Part shown: piece after piece, positions 57,205 through 64,000 of the stretch
Layout: each line of letters starts with the position of its first letter
Numbering within the stretch: the first letter of the stretch is position 1
NCBI RefSeq assembly: GCF_019645855.1
Contig: NZ_CP080999.1
Span: forward strand, 1,674,001 to 1,738,000
Origin: Mycobacterium malmoense
GTDB taxonomy: Bacteria; Actinomycetota; Actinomycetes; Mycobacteriales; Mycobacteriaceae
Length of the DNA stretch: 64,000 nt
Direction of reading: 5' to 3'
Notes under the pieces: model-generated
The model's input: only the letters and a program-made list of their open reading frames with translations
The model's database searches: none
Told to the model about the DNA's origin: nothing
Translations under genes and position numbers: made by a program

Positions 57205-57642
57205 GCACCGCGCTGGCGCGGTGTATACCTGGGTCGATCCGGCAGCTTTCGTTCAGCTGGTCGCGAGTTCGTCGCCCGTGACGCACCTGGAGTGGGTGTG
57301 TGGCAGCGCCAGCCGTCGGTGTAGAGCGTCACGTTGCGCTCGGCACCACGTGCACCCCGGCTTGCCGTGGCGCGACCAGGCGAACACCTGGCTGACGTCA
57401 CCCGGATCGCCGCAGCCACCGACGTCACACCGGTCGCCGGCGACCGTGCGGGAGAGGATGGGGAGGTTGTAAGCCATCGCCGGCGAGCATATGCCGCGAA
57501 AGCATCGAAATATTCGTTTCCAACATCCGGCTCCCAGGCCGCCTGTGGATGGTTGCGGCACTGGGGATAACTATGTGCTCCGCTGGCCATTCGGCCTTGG
57601 CAGCGCCACACCACGTCGGGGTCACCGCGCACCCTGGCCGGC
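57205..57642. other. 438-base gap between fdhD and the yraN-like gene
   Basis: Holds only a possible small minus-strand Cys-rich gene (57253-57477). No palindrome of the A-G family was seen here. The part after 57480 has nothing I recognise apart from the likely promoter of the plus-strand gene at 57643. Confidence 0.5.
57253..57477 (-). CDS. Possible small Cys-rich protein
   Basis: 74 codons from ATG 57477. The translation has CDVGGC about 20-25 and CTWC about 46-49, plus a single later Cys, and otherwise ordinary residues (SQVFAWSRHGKPG, RDALHRRLALPH), unlike the Arg/Pro/Ala-rich shadows elsewhere. Two CxxC-like clusters about 25 residues apart would suit a zinc ribbon. No good ribosome site precedes the ATG. 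Family not recognised; it may be real or a chance frame. Confidence 0.45.
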   Translation of the reverse strand: MAYNLPILSRTVAGDRCDVGGCGDPGDVSQVFAWSRHGKPGCTWCRAQRDALHRRLALPHTHSRCVTGDELATS

Positions 57643-58029
57643 ATGACAACCCAAACGACGATGACCCGGATCCAGCTGGGCGCGATGGGCGAGGCGCTCG
57701 CGGTGGACCACCTGACGAGGATGGGGTTGCGGATCCTCGGCCGCAACTGGCGCTGCCGCTACGGCGAGCTCGACGTGATTGCCTCCGACGAGGCCACCCG
57801 CACCGTGGTGTTCGTCGAGGTGAAAACCCGCAGCGGCGACGGCTATGGCGGGCTGCCGTACGCCGTCACCCAGCGCAAAGTCCGACGGCTGCGCCGGCTG
57901 GCCGGGCTGTGGCTGGCGGGACAAGACCGGCGGTGGGCGGCGGTGCGCATCGACGTGATCGGTGTGCGGGTCGGGCCTAAAAACTCAGGCCGCACCCCGG
58001 AGATCACCCATCTGCAGGGGATCGGCTGA
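57643..58029 (+). CDS. UPF0102/YraN nuclease-like protein (Rv2898c)
   Basis: 128 residues. Restriction-endonuclease-like fold: GRNWRCRYGELDVIA and VVFVEVKTRSGDGYGG give the E..D..ExK set. Biochemical role unknown; always placed beside comM and dprA, genes linked to DNA uptake and processing. Its TGA shares a base with the comM ATG. Confidence 0.93.
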   Translation: MTTQTTMTRIQLGAMGEALAVDHLTRMGLRILGRNWRCRYGELDVIASDEATRTVVFVEVKTRSGDGYGGLPYAVTQRKVRRLRRLAGLWLAGQDRRWAAVRIDVIGVRVGPKNSGRTPEITHLQGIG

Positions 58030-59540
58030 TGGCGCTCGGGCGCGCATTCTCGGTCGCCGTGCGCGGACTGGACGGGCAGATCGTCGAAATCGAGGCCGAC
58101 ATCACCTCCGGCCTGCCGGGTGTGCACCTGGTGGGCCTGCCCGACGCCGCCCTGCAGGAGTCGCGCGACCGGGTCCGCGCGGCGGTCACCAATTGCGGCA
58201 ACAGCTGGCCCCAGGCCCGGCTCACGCTCGCGCTCTCGCCGGCGACGCTGCCGAAGATGGGATCGGTCTACGACATCGCCTTGGCCGCCGCCGTGCTTTC
58301 GGCGCAGCGAAAACACCCGTGGGAACGCCTGGAGAAGGCGGTGCTGCTGGGTGAGCTGTCGCTGGACGGAAGGGTGCGGCCGGTGCGCGGGGTGCTGCCC
58401 GCCGTGTTGGCCGCCAAACGCGACGGCTGGCCGGCCGTCGTTGTCCCGGTGGGCAACTTGGCCGAGGCCAGCCTGGTCGACGGGATCGACGTCTGGGGCG
58501 TGCGCACCCTGAGGCAGCTGCAGGGCTGGCTCGGCGGTTCCGGCGACCTGGACAGCAGGCTCGGTCCGGAGGCCACGGAGCCGGAGCCGACGGCGGACCT
58601 GGCCGACGTGGTCGGGCAGGCGCAAGCGCGGTTCGCCGTGGAGGTGGCGGCCGCCGGGGCGCATCACCTCATGTTGACTGGGCCGCCCGGGGTGGGCAAA
58701 ACGATGCTGGCGCAACGCCTTCCAGGATTGCTGCCGCCGCTGTCGGAAAGCGAGTCCCTGGAGGTCACCGCGATTCACTCGGTGGCCGGCCTGCTGTCGG
58801 CGGACACACCGTTGATCACCAGGGCGCCGTTCGTGGCACCACACCACAGCTCCAGCGTCGCGGCGCTCGTCGGCGGGGGTTCGGGGATGGCCCGCCCGGG
58901 CGCCGTCAGCCGGGCGCATCGCGGGGTGCTGTTCCTCGACGAATGCGCCGAGATCCGCGTCAGCGCGCTGGAAGCGTTACGAACGCCGTTGGAGGACGGG
59001 GAAATTCGTCTCGCCCGCCGCGACGGGGTGGCCTGCTACCCCGCCCGGTTCCAGCTGGTTATGGCCGCCAACCCGTGCCCGTGCGCGCCGGCCGATCCGC
59101 AGGACTGCGTCTGCGCGGCGGCGGCCAAACGGCGCTATCTGGGCAAGCTGTCCGGCCCCCTGATGGACCGGGTGGACCTGCGGGTGCAGATGCATCCGGC
59201 GCGCGCCGGGGCGTTCGCGGTCACCGACGGCGAATCGACGGACCAGGTTCGCCGGCGGGTGGCGGCGGCGCGCGACGCGGCCGCCGACCGCTGGCAACCG
59301 CACGGATTTCGCACCAATGCCGAGGTCAGCGGGACGCTGCTGCGGCGAAAGTTCCGGCCCAGCAACGCCGCGATGGACCCGCTGAAAAGGGCGCTGGACC
59401 GCGGGCTGCTCAGCATCCGCGGGCTGGATCGGACCCTGCGGGTCGCGTGGAGCCTGGCCGACCTGGCCGGCCGGGTAGCGCCCGGGCCCGAGGAGGTCGC
59501 CGCCGCGCTCAGCTTTCGGCAAGCGGGGGCGCGGCGATGA
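58029..59540 (+). CDS. Magnesium chelatase-like AAA+ ATPase, ComM/YifB (Rv2897c)
   Basis: 503 residues. N-terminal LonB-like domain (GLPGVHLVGLPDAALQESRDRV), AAA+ core with Walker A GPPGVGKTMLAQRLPGLLPP about 218, Walker B GVLFLDECAEI, and the Mg-chelatase C-terminal domain with CPCAPADPQDCVC zinc-like loop. In competent bacteria ComM is a branch-migration helicase in transformation; whether mycobacteria use it so is not known. Overlaps dprA by 4 nt (ATGA). Confidence 0.94.
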   Translation: MALGRAFSVAVRGLDGQIVEIEADITSGLPGVHLVGLPDAALQESRDRVRAAVTNCGNSWPQARLTLALSPATLPKMGSVYDIALAAAVLSAQRKHPWERLEKAVLLGELSLDGRVRPVRGVLPAVLAAKRDGWPAVVVPVGNLAEASLVDGIDVWGVRTLRQLQGWLGGSGDLDSRLGPEATEPEPTADLADVVGQAQARFAVEVAAAGAHHLMLTGPPGVGKTMLAQRLPGLLPPLSESESLEVTAIHSVAGLLSADTPLITRAPFVAPHHSSSVAALVGGGSGMARPGAVSRAHRGVLFLDECAEIRVSALEALRTPLEDGEIRLARRDGVACYPARFQLVMAANPCPCAPADPQDCVCAAAAKRRYLGKLSGPLMDRVDLRVQMHPARAGAFAVTDGESTDQVRRRVAAARDAAADRWQPHGFRTNAEVSGTLLRRKFRPSNAAMDPLKRALDRGLLSIRGLDRTLRVAWSLADLAGRVAPGPEEVAAALSFRQAGARR

Positions 59541-60685
59541 GCGGTCCGGTGTTGGCGTGGGCTTACCTGTCGCGGGTGGCCGAACCGCCGTGCGCGGAGC
59601 TGGCGGCCCTGGTGAACCGCGTCGGCCCGGTGGAGGCGGCCGACCGGGTCCGGCGCGGTTTGGTCGACGACGACGTGGCGCGGCACACCGAGGCCAGGCG
59701 CCAAATAGACCGGGCAGCAGCCGATCTCGAACTTCTCGCCCGTCGCGGCGGGCGATTGATCACGCCCGGCTGCGACGAATGGCCGGCGCTCGCGTTCGCC
59801 GCGTTCGGCAGCGCCGAGGTCCGGTCCCGCGGCGGGCCGCCGATGGTGTTGTGGGCGCTGGGCCCCCAACGCCTCGACGAAGTCTCCCAACGCGCGGCCG
59901 CCCTGGTCGGAACCCGCGCCTCGACGGTGTACGGCGAGCAGGTGGCCGCCGACTTGGCCGGCGGGCTGGTCGAGCGCGACGTCGCGGTGGTCTCCGGCGG
60001 CGCCTACGGCATCGACGGCGCGGCCCACCGTGCGGCGCTTGACTGCGACGGAATCACCGTCGCCGTCCTCGCCGGCGGGCTCGACATCCCCTACCCGGCG
60101 GGTCATTCGGCGCTGCTGCATCGCATCGGCCAGCACGGGCTGTTGTTCACCGAATACCCGCCGGGTGTCCGCCCGGCCCGGCACCGGTTCCTGACCCGCA
60201 ACCGCCTGGTCGCCGCCGCCGCGGGGGCCGCCGTGGTGGTGGAGGCGGGCCTGCGCAGCGGCGCGGCGAACACCGCCGCCTGGGCACGGGCTTTGGGACG
60301 GGTGGTGGCCGCGGTGCCCGGACCGGTGACATCGTCGGCGTCGGCGGGGTGTCATGCGTTGCTGCGCAACGGTGCCGAGCTGGTCACCCGAGCCGACGAC
60401 ATCGTCGAGCTCGCCGGCCGGATCGGCGAACTGGCACCCGAGGAGCCGCGCCCGGCCACGGCGCTCGACGGGCTGAGCGGCGCCGAGCGCCGGGTGTACG
60501 AGGCGCTGCCGGGCCGCGGCGCCGTCACGGTCGACGAGATCGCGGTCGCGGCGGGCCTGGCGCCCGAGCGGGTGCTCGGACCGCTGGCGATCCTCGAGGT
60601 GGCCGGGTTGGCGCAGCCCGCCGACGGGCGATGGCGGATCGTTCGCACCTGCGCGGCCCCGGCTGCAGGGGCGCGGCTCGTATAG
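59537..60685 (+). CDS. dprA: DNA processing protein DprA
   Basis: Binds single-stranded DNA and loads RecA. 382 residues (M. tuberculosis 389). Rossmann-like core: VGTRASTVYGEQVA, VSGGAYGIDGAAHRAAL, LAGGLDIPYPAGH, FLTRNRLVAAAAGAAVVVEAG and RSGAANTA. A C-terminal winged-helix region (about 320-375) follows. ATG 59537 overlaps comM; longer frames upstream are not used. Confidence 0.95.
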   Translation: MSGPVLAWAYLSRVAEPPCAELAALVNRVGPVEAADRVRRGLVDDDVARHTEARRQIDRAAADLELLARRGGRLITPGCDEWPALAFAAFGSAEVRSRGGPPMVLWALGPQRLDEVSQRAAALVGTRASTVYGEQVAADLAGGLVERDVAVVSGGAYGIDGAAHRAALDCDGITVAVLAGGLDIPYPAGHSALLHRIGQHGLLFTEYPPGVRPARHRFLTRNRLVAAAAGAAVVVEAGLRSGAANTAAWARALGRVVAAVPGPVTSSASAGCHALLRNGAELVTRADDIVELAGRIGELAPEEPRPATALDGLSGAERRVYEALPGRGAVTVDEIAVAAGLAPERVLGPLAILEVAGLAQPADGRWRIVRTCAAPAAGARLV

Positions 60686-60686
60686 T
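60681..60686 (+). promoter_or_regulatory. -10 box of viuB
   Basis: TATAGT lies 33 nt before the viuB GTG, leaving a short leader that contains GGAGG at 60711. It overlaps the end of dprA. Confidence 0.45.
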
Positions 60687-60719
60687 CGACGTCGGGGTTG
60701 GGTCGGGACGGGAGGATAA

Positions 60720-61571
60720 GTGGCAGGTCGACCGCTGCAGAGCTTCGAAGTTGTCCGCACCGAACAGCTCACGCCGCACATGGTCCGGGTGGTGCTTGGG
60801 AGCAGTCATTTCGACGCGTTCGTGCCCAGCAAATTCACCGATTCCTACGTCAAGCTGGTTTTCGTCGCGGACGATGTCGACATGGCCGGGTGGCCCCGGC
60901 CGTTGACCCTGGACAGCTTCGCCGGCCTGCCCACCGAGCAGAAGCCCTCGGTACGGACCATGACGGTCCGTCATGTCGACGTCGCGGCCCGCGAGATCGC
61001 GGTGGACATCGTGATGCATGGCGAGCACGGGATCGCGGGCCTGTGGGCGGCGGCGGCCCGGCCGGGCCAGCCGATCTACCTGATGGGTCCCGGCGGCGCC
61101 TACACGCCCGACCCGGCCGCCGATTGGCACCTGCTGGCCGGCGACGAGTCGGCGCTGCCGGCCATCGCCGCGGCGCTGGAAGCCCTGCCCCCCGATGCGG
61201 TGGGCAAGGCGTTCATCGAGGTGGCCGACCAGGAAGACGAGATCCCGCTGACCGCACCGGATGCCGTCGAGGTGAGCTGGGTCTACCGCGGTGGCCGCGC
61301 CGACCTGGCTCCCGAGGACCGCGCCGGCGATTTCGCGCCGTTGATCGAGGCGGTCACCGCCACCCAGTGGTTGCCCGGGCAGGCGCATGTCTTCATCCAT
61401 GGCGAGGCGCAGGCCGTCATGCACAACCTGCGGCCGTACATCCGCAAAGAGCGCGGCGTGGACGCCAAATGGGCCTCGTCCATCTCGGGTTACTGGCGGC
61501 GCGGCCGCACCGAGGAAACGTTCCGGCAATGGAAGAAAGAACTGGCTGAGGCCGAGGCCGGGGCTCATTAG
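60720..61571 (+). CDS. viuB: Siderophore-interacting protein ViuB (Rv2895c)
   Basis: FAD-dependent ferric-siderophore reductase family; expected to release iron from mycobactin/carboxymycobactin. 283 residues, same as M. tuberculosis. N-terminal FAD-binding barrel (LTPHMVRVVLGSSHF; RTMTVRHVD about 80), C-terminal SIP domain (LAGDESALPAIAAALEALP, AQAVMHNLRPYIRKE, ISGYWRRGRTEE). GTG start with GGAGG 4 nt upstream. Confidence 0.94.
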   Translation: MAGRPLQSFEVVRTEQLTPHMVRVVLGSSHFDAFVPSKFTDSYVKLVFVADDVDMAGWPRPLTLDSFAGLPTEQKPSVRTMTVRHVDVAAREIAVDIVMHGEHGIAGLWAAAARPGQPIYLMGPGGAYTPDPAADWHLLAGDESALPAIAAALEALPPDAVGKAFIEVADQEDEIPLTAPDAVEVSWVYRGGRADLAPEDRAGDFAPLIEAVTATQWLPGQAHVFIHGEAQAVMHNLRPYIRKERGVDAKWASSISGYWRRGRTEETFRQWKKELAEAEAGAH

Positions 61572-61600
61572 GGCCTCGCCAGCCTGGCATTGTCTACCGC

Positions 61601-62773
61601 ATGGCATTCACACCCCATTTCGGGGACTACCAGAACGAGATCTACCTGCAAGGCCTGGCCGGGGTGGTGCCGTCGCTGCCGATGGCCTTCGCGGAGCTGG
61701 AGGCCAAAGCCAAAGCGGCGCTGCCGCCGTCGATCTGGTCCTACGTCGCCGGGGGAGCCGGCGACGAGCGCACGCAGCGGGCCAACTGCGCGGCCTTCGA
61801 GCGCTGGGGCCTCGTCCCGCGCATGTTCGTGGGCGCCGCACAACGCGACCTCTCCGTCGAGCTGTTCGGCCAGGCCGTGCCGGCCCCGGCGTTCCTGGCG
61901 CCGATCGGCGTCATCGGCCTCTGCGCTCAGGACGTCCACGGCGACCTGGCCACGGCACGGGCGGCCGCGGTCACCGGCGTCCCGATGGTGGCCTCCACAC
62001 TGTCGGCCGACCCGATGGAAGACGTGGCCGCCGCCTTGGGCGATACGCCCGGGTTTTTCCAGCTGTACACCCCGACCGACCGCGAGCTGGCCGCCAGCCT
62101 GGTGCACCGGGCGGAGGCGGCCGGGTTCAAGGGCATCGTCGTCACCCTCGACACCTGGGTCACGGGCTGGCGCCCCCGCGACCTGAGCACGTCGAACTTT
62201 CCCCAGCTGCGCGGGCACTGCCTGAGCAACTACACCAGCGACCCAGTGTTCCGCGCCAGCCTGCAGCGCCCGCCCGAGGAAGACCCGCAAGGCGCCGTGC
62301 TGCGCTGGGTGCAAGTCTTCGGAGCGCCCCTGAGCTGGGATGATCTCCCATGGCTGCGGTCGCTGACCGACCTGCCGCTGCTCGTGAAGGGCATCTGCCA
62401 TCCCGACGACGCCCGGCGCGCCAAGGACGGCGGCGTCGACGGCATCTACTGCTCCAACCACGGCGGCCGGCAGGCCAACGGCGGCCTGCCCGCGCTGGAT
62501 TGCCTGGCGGCGGTGGTCGAGGCGGCCGACGGCCTGCCCGTGCTCTTCGATTCGGGCATCCGCAGCGGCGCCGACATCATCAAGGCGCTCGCGCTGGGCG
62601 CGACCGCGGTGGGCGTCGGCCGTCCGTACGCCTACGGCCTGGCGCTGGGGGGCGTCGACGGCGTCGTGCACGTGCTGCGCGCGCTGCTCGCCGAAGCGGA
62701 CCTGATCATGGCCGTCGACGGATATCGGACGCTCAAAGATCTCACCCCGGACACGCTTCGGCGCGTCGACTGA
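61601..62773 (+). CDS. Lactate 2-monooxygenase-like FMN enzyme
   Basis: 390 residues of the FMN-dependent alpha-hydroxyacid oxidase family. Strongly resembles M. smegmatis lactate 2-monooxygenase in my recollection: GDYQNEIYLQGLAGV start, SYVAGGAGDERTQRAN, GWRPRDLSTSNFP, active-site CSNHGGRQANGGLPALD (catalytic His and Arg) and FDSGIRSGADIIKALALGA FMN phosphate site. Would convert L-lactate and oxygen to acetate and CO2; lactate oxidase or dehydrogenase activity cannot be excluded. Placed between viuB and xerC, a position it does not have in M. tuberculosis. Confidence 0.88.
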   Translation: MAFTPHFGDYQNEIYLQGLAGVVPSLPMAFAELEAKAKAALPPSIWSYVAGGAGDERTQRANCAAFERWGLVPRMFVGAAQRDLSVELFGQAVPAPAFLAPIGVIGLCAQDVHGDLATARAAAVTGVPMVASTLSADPMEDVAAALGDTPGFFQLYTPTDRELAASLVHRAEAAGFKGIVVTLDTWVTGWRPRDLSTSNFPQLRGHCLSNYTSDPVFRASLQRPPEEDPQGAVLRWVQVFGAPLSWDDLPWLRSLTDLPLLVKGICHPDDARRAKDGGVDGIYCSNHGGRQANGGLPALDCLAAVVEAADGLPVLFDSGIRSGADIIKALALGATAVGVGRPYAYGLALGGVDGVVHVLRALLAEADLIMAVDGYRTLKDLTPDTLRRVD

Positions 62774-62806
62774 GACCGAGCGGGCCACGCCTGCGACCGT
62801 GGGGGA

Positions 62807-63697
62807 GTGCAGGCGATCCTCGAGGAGTTCGACGAGTACCTGGCCCTGCAATGCGGCCGCTCGGCGCACACCCGCCGGGCATACCTGGGCGACCTGCGCT
62901 CGCTGTTCGCGTTTCTGGACGGGCGCGGCCTGGACGGGTTGAGCCTGCCGGTCCTGCGGGCGTGGCTGGCCGCGGCGGCCGGCGCCGGCGCGGCCCGCAC
63001 CACGCTGGCCCGTCGCACCTCGGCGGTCAAGGCGTTCACCGCGTGGGCGGCGCGGCGCGGCCTGCTCACCGCGGATCCGGCGGCTCGGCTGCAGGTGCCG
63101 AAGGCCCACCGCGCGCTGCCGGCGGTGCTGCGCCAGGATCAGGCGCTACAGGCCATGACGGCCGCGAAATCCGGTGCGGAGCAAGGCGATCCGCTGGCGT
63201 TGCGGGACCGGCTGATCGTCGAGATGCTGTACGCGACCGGCATCCGGGTGAGCGAGCTGTGCGGCCTGGACGTCGACGATGTCGACACTCGGCACCGGCT
63301 GGTGCGTGTGCTGGGCAAGGGCAACAAGCAGCGCACCGCGCCGTTCGGCGCGCCGGCCGCCGACGCGCTTGGCGGCTGGCTGGCCGACGGGCGTCCCGCC
63401 CTGGCGACCGCGGACTCCGGGCCGGCGCTGCTGCTGGGCGCGCGCGGCCGCCGGCTCGACGTGCGCCAGGCGCGCACCGTGGTGCACCAGACCGTCGCCG
63501 CGGTCGACGGCGCGCCCGACATGGGGCCGCACGGGCTGCGACACAGCGCGGCCACGCACCTGCTCGAGGGCGGGGCCGACCTGCGGGTCGTCCAGGAGCT
63601 GCTCGGCCATTCCAGCCTGGCGACCACCCAGCTCTACACCCACGTCGCGGTCTCCCGACTGCGGGCGGTGCACGACCAGGCCCACCCGCGCGCCTAA
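62807..63697 (+). CDS. xerC: Tyrosine recombinase XerC
   Basis: Resolves chromosome dimers at dif together with XerD. 296 residues (M. tuberculosis 298). N-terminal SAM-like domain (about 1-90), catalytic domain with Arg147 (ATGIRVSEL), Lys in GKGNKQR, HGLRHSAATHLLEGGAD about 242-258, second His in LGHSS, and Tyr about 276 in TTQLYTHV. GTG start with GGGGGAG touching it. The stop at 63695-63697 is in the first copy of a 10-bp triple repeat. Confidence 0.95.
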   Translation: MQAILEEFDEYLALQCGRSAHTRRAYLGDLRSLFAFLDGRGLDGLSLPVLRAWLAAAAGAGAARTTLARRTSAVKAFTAWAARRGLLTADPAARLQVPKAHRALPAVLRQDQALQAMTAAKSGAEQGDPLALRDRLIVEMLYATGIRVSELCGLDVDDVDTRHRLVRVLGKGNKQRTAPFGAPAADALGGWLADGRPALATADSGPALLLGARGRRLDVRQARTVVHQTVAAVDGAPDMGPHGLRHSAATHLLEGGADLRVVQELLGHSSLATTQLYTHVAVSRLRAVHDQAHPRA

Positions 63698-63721
63698 GTG
63701 GGCCTAAGTGGGCCTAAGTGG
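63692..63721. repeat. Three tandem 10-bp repeats at the xerC 3' end
   Basis: GCCTAAGTGG occurs three times in exact tandem. The first copy includes the xerC stop codon; palindrome F begins 3 nt after the last copy. Confidence 0.8.
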
Positions 63722-64000
63722 CGCGAGCAGACGCAGACTCGCACGTCCGGGCCCCGGATCGTGCGAGTCTGCGTCTGCTCGGCGCCGCAAAGCGCTAGCG
63801 GCTTGAGGCGGATCGGGGTGGACTTCAGCAGGCCCAGCGGATCGACATAGTGGGCGCCCGACGCCGGGCCCCACATCGCGCCCCAGTGCAGGCACGCCGC
63901 GGCCGCGCAGCCGGCATGCCCGGCCACCAACTCGCCGATCACGGTCCGCGCCGTCACGGCCTGACCTGCCCGGACGGCGGCCCGGACCGGCTCGTAGCTG
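63694..64000 (-). CDS. M23-family peptidase, C-terminal part (Rv2891 family; 5' end outside)
   Basis: The visible 101 codons carry GELVAGHAGCAAAACLHWGAMWG, split here as GHAGC and CLHWG, which replaces the HLHFE-type last zinc-ligand motif of M23 enzymes, then GAHYVDPLGLL and STPIRLKPL. These match my memory of the end of Rv2891. Beyond RLKPL the frame continues about 28 codons through palindrome F and stops at 63694, overlapping xerC by 4 nt. The extension is Cys/Arg/Thr-rich palindrome sequence, so the ancestral stop has probably been lost. Rv2893 and PPE45, which I recall between these genes in M. tuberculosis, are absent. Confidence 0.8.
   Translation of the reverse strand, partial: SYEPVRAAVRAGQAVTARTVIGELVAGHAGCAAAACLHWGAMWGPASGAHYVDPLGLLKSTPIRLKPLALCGAEQTQTRTIRGPDVRVCVCSRHLGPLRPT
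63724..63781. terminator. Perfect palindrome F between xerC and the M23 gene
   Basis: Arms 63724-63744 and 63761-63781 are exact 21-bp complements (CGAGCAGACGCAGACTCGCAC). It lies after xerC and inside the 3' end of the convergent M23 frame, where it would stop transcription from either side. Confidence 0.65.

Noticed and set aside
45579..63721. Short tandem repeats as a CRISPR array
   Set aside because: Two or three direct copies without spacers and no cas genes.

Overview
The window comes from a slow-growing, PDIM-type Mycobacterium. Evidence for this is high G+C on sight, mycobacterial codon use with many GTG starts, and gene-for-gene collinearity (in reverse) with the M. tuberculosis interval from ppsD (Rv2934) to the M23 peptidase gene Rv2891. 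Family assignments come from recognising protein sequences by eye; no database search was run. The species cannot be fixed. Genes absent from M. tuberculosis at these positions, together with PDIM genes, exclude M. tuberculosis itself and argue against M. avium.

Left third (1-21678, minus strand): the start of the phthiocerol dimycocerosate (PDIM/DIM) locus. Reading leftwards it holds tesA, a long leader region, then fadD26-ppsA-ppsB-ppsC-ppsD. FadD26 loads a fatty acid as an adenylate onto PpsA. PpsA and PpsB (KR only) and PpsC (DH-ER-KR) extend it with malonyl units. PpsD, cut by the window edge, carries a methylmalonyl-type AT. All five genes overlap by 1 or 4 nt. ppsA and ppsB share a stretch of about 2.7 kb, including at least 1.2 kb with no difference seen, and PpsA is about 290 residues shorter than I recall for M. 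tuberculosis.

Middle (21892-41299, mostly plus): core genes. These are a coiled-coil DivIVA-like protein, a YceD-like protein, rnc, mutM, an OsmC protein, acyP, smc, ftsY, the nitrogen operon amt-glnB-glnD behind a possible GlnR site, a helicase and an alpha/beta hydrolase on the minus strand, ffh, and an amidohydrolase. The two targeting GTPases FtsY and Ffh are both here. A remnant of a GNAT (TacT-like) acetyltransferase lies after glnD.

Right (41320-64000): pknI, a D-aminoacylase-like amidohydrolase with its TetR-type neighbour, dacB2, a SnoaL-like protein, the ribosome/RNA operon rpsP-KH-rimM-trmD, lppW, rplS, lepB, rnhB, a DUF2469 protein, a GAF-ANTAR protein divergent from fdhF-fdhD, a small Cys-rich ORF, yraN-comM-dprA, viuB, a lactate 2-monooxygenase-like enzyme, xerC, and the 3' end of an M23 peptidase gene. 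The hydrolase, GAF-ANTAR gene, Cys-rich ORF and lactate monooxygenase are insertions relative to M. tuberculosis as I recall it.

Between genes lies a family of about 60-bp palindromes (seven seen). Some sit at convergent gene ends as terminators should, but two lie between divergent genes. Four of the seven are flanked by short perfect tandem duplications. No tRNA, rRNA, insertion sequence, prophage or CRISPR array was seen.
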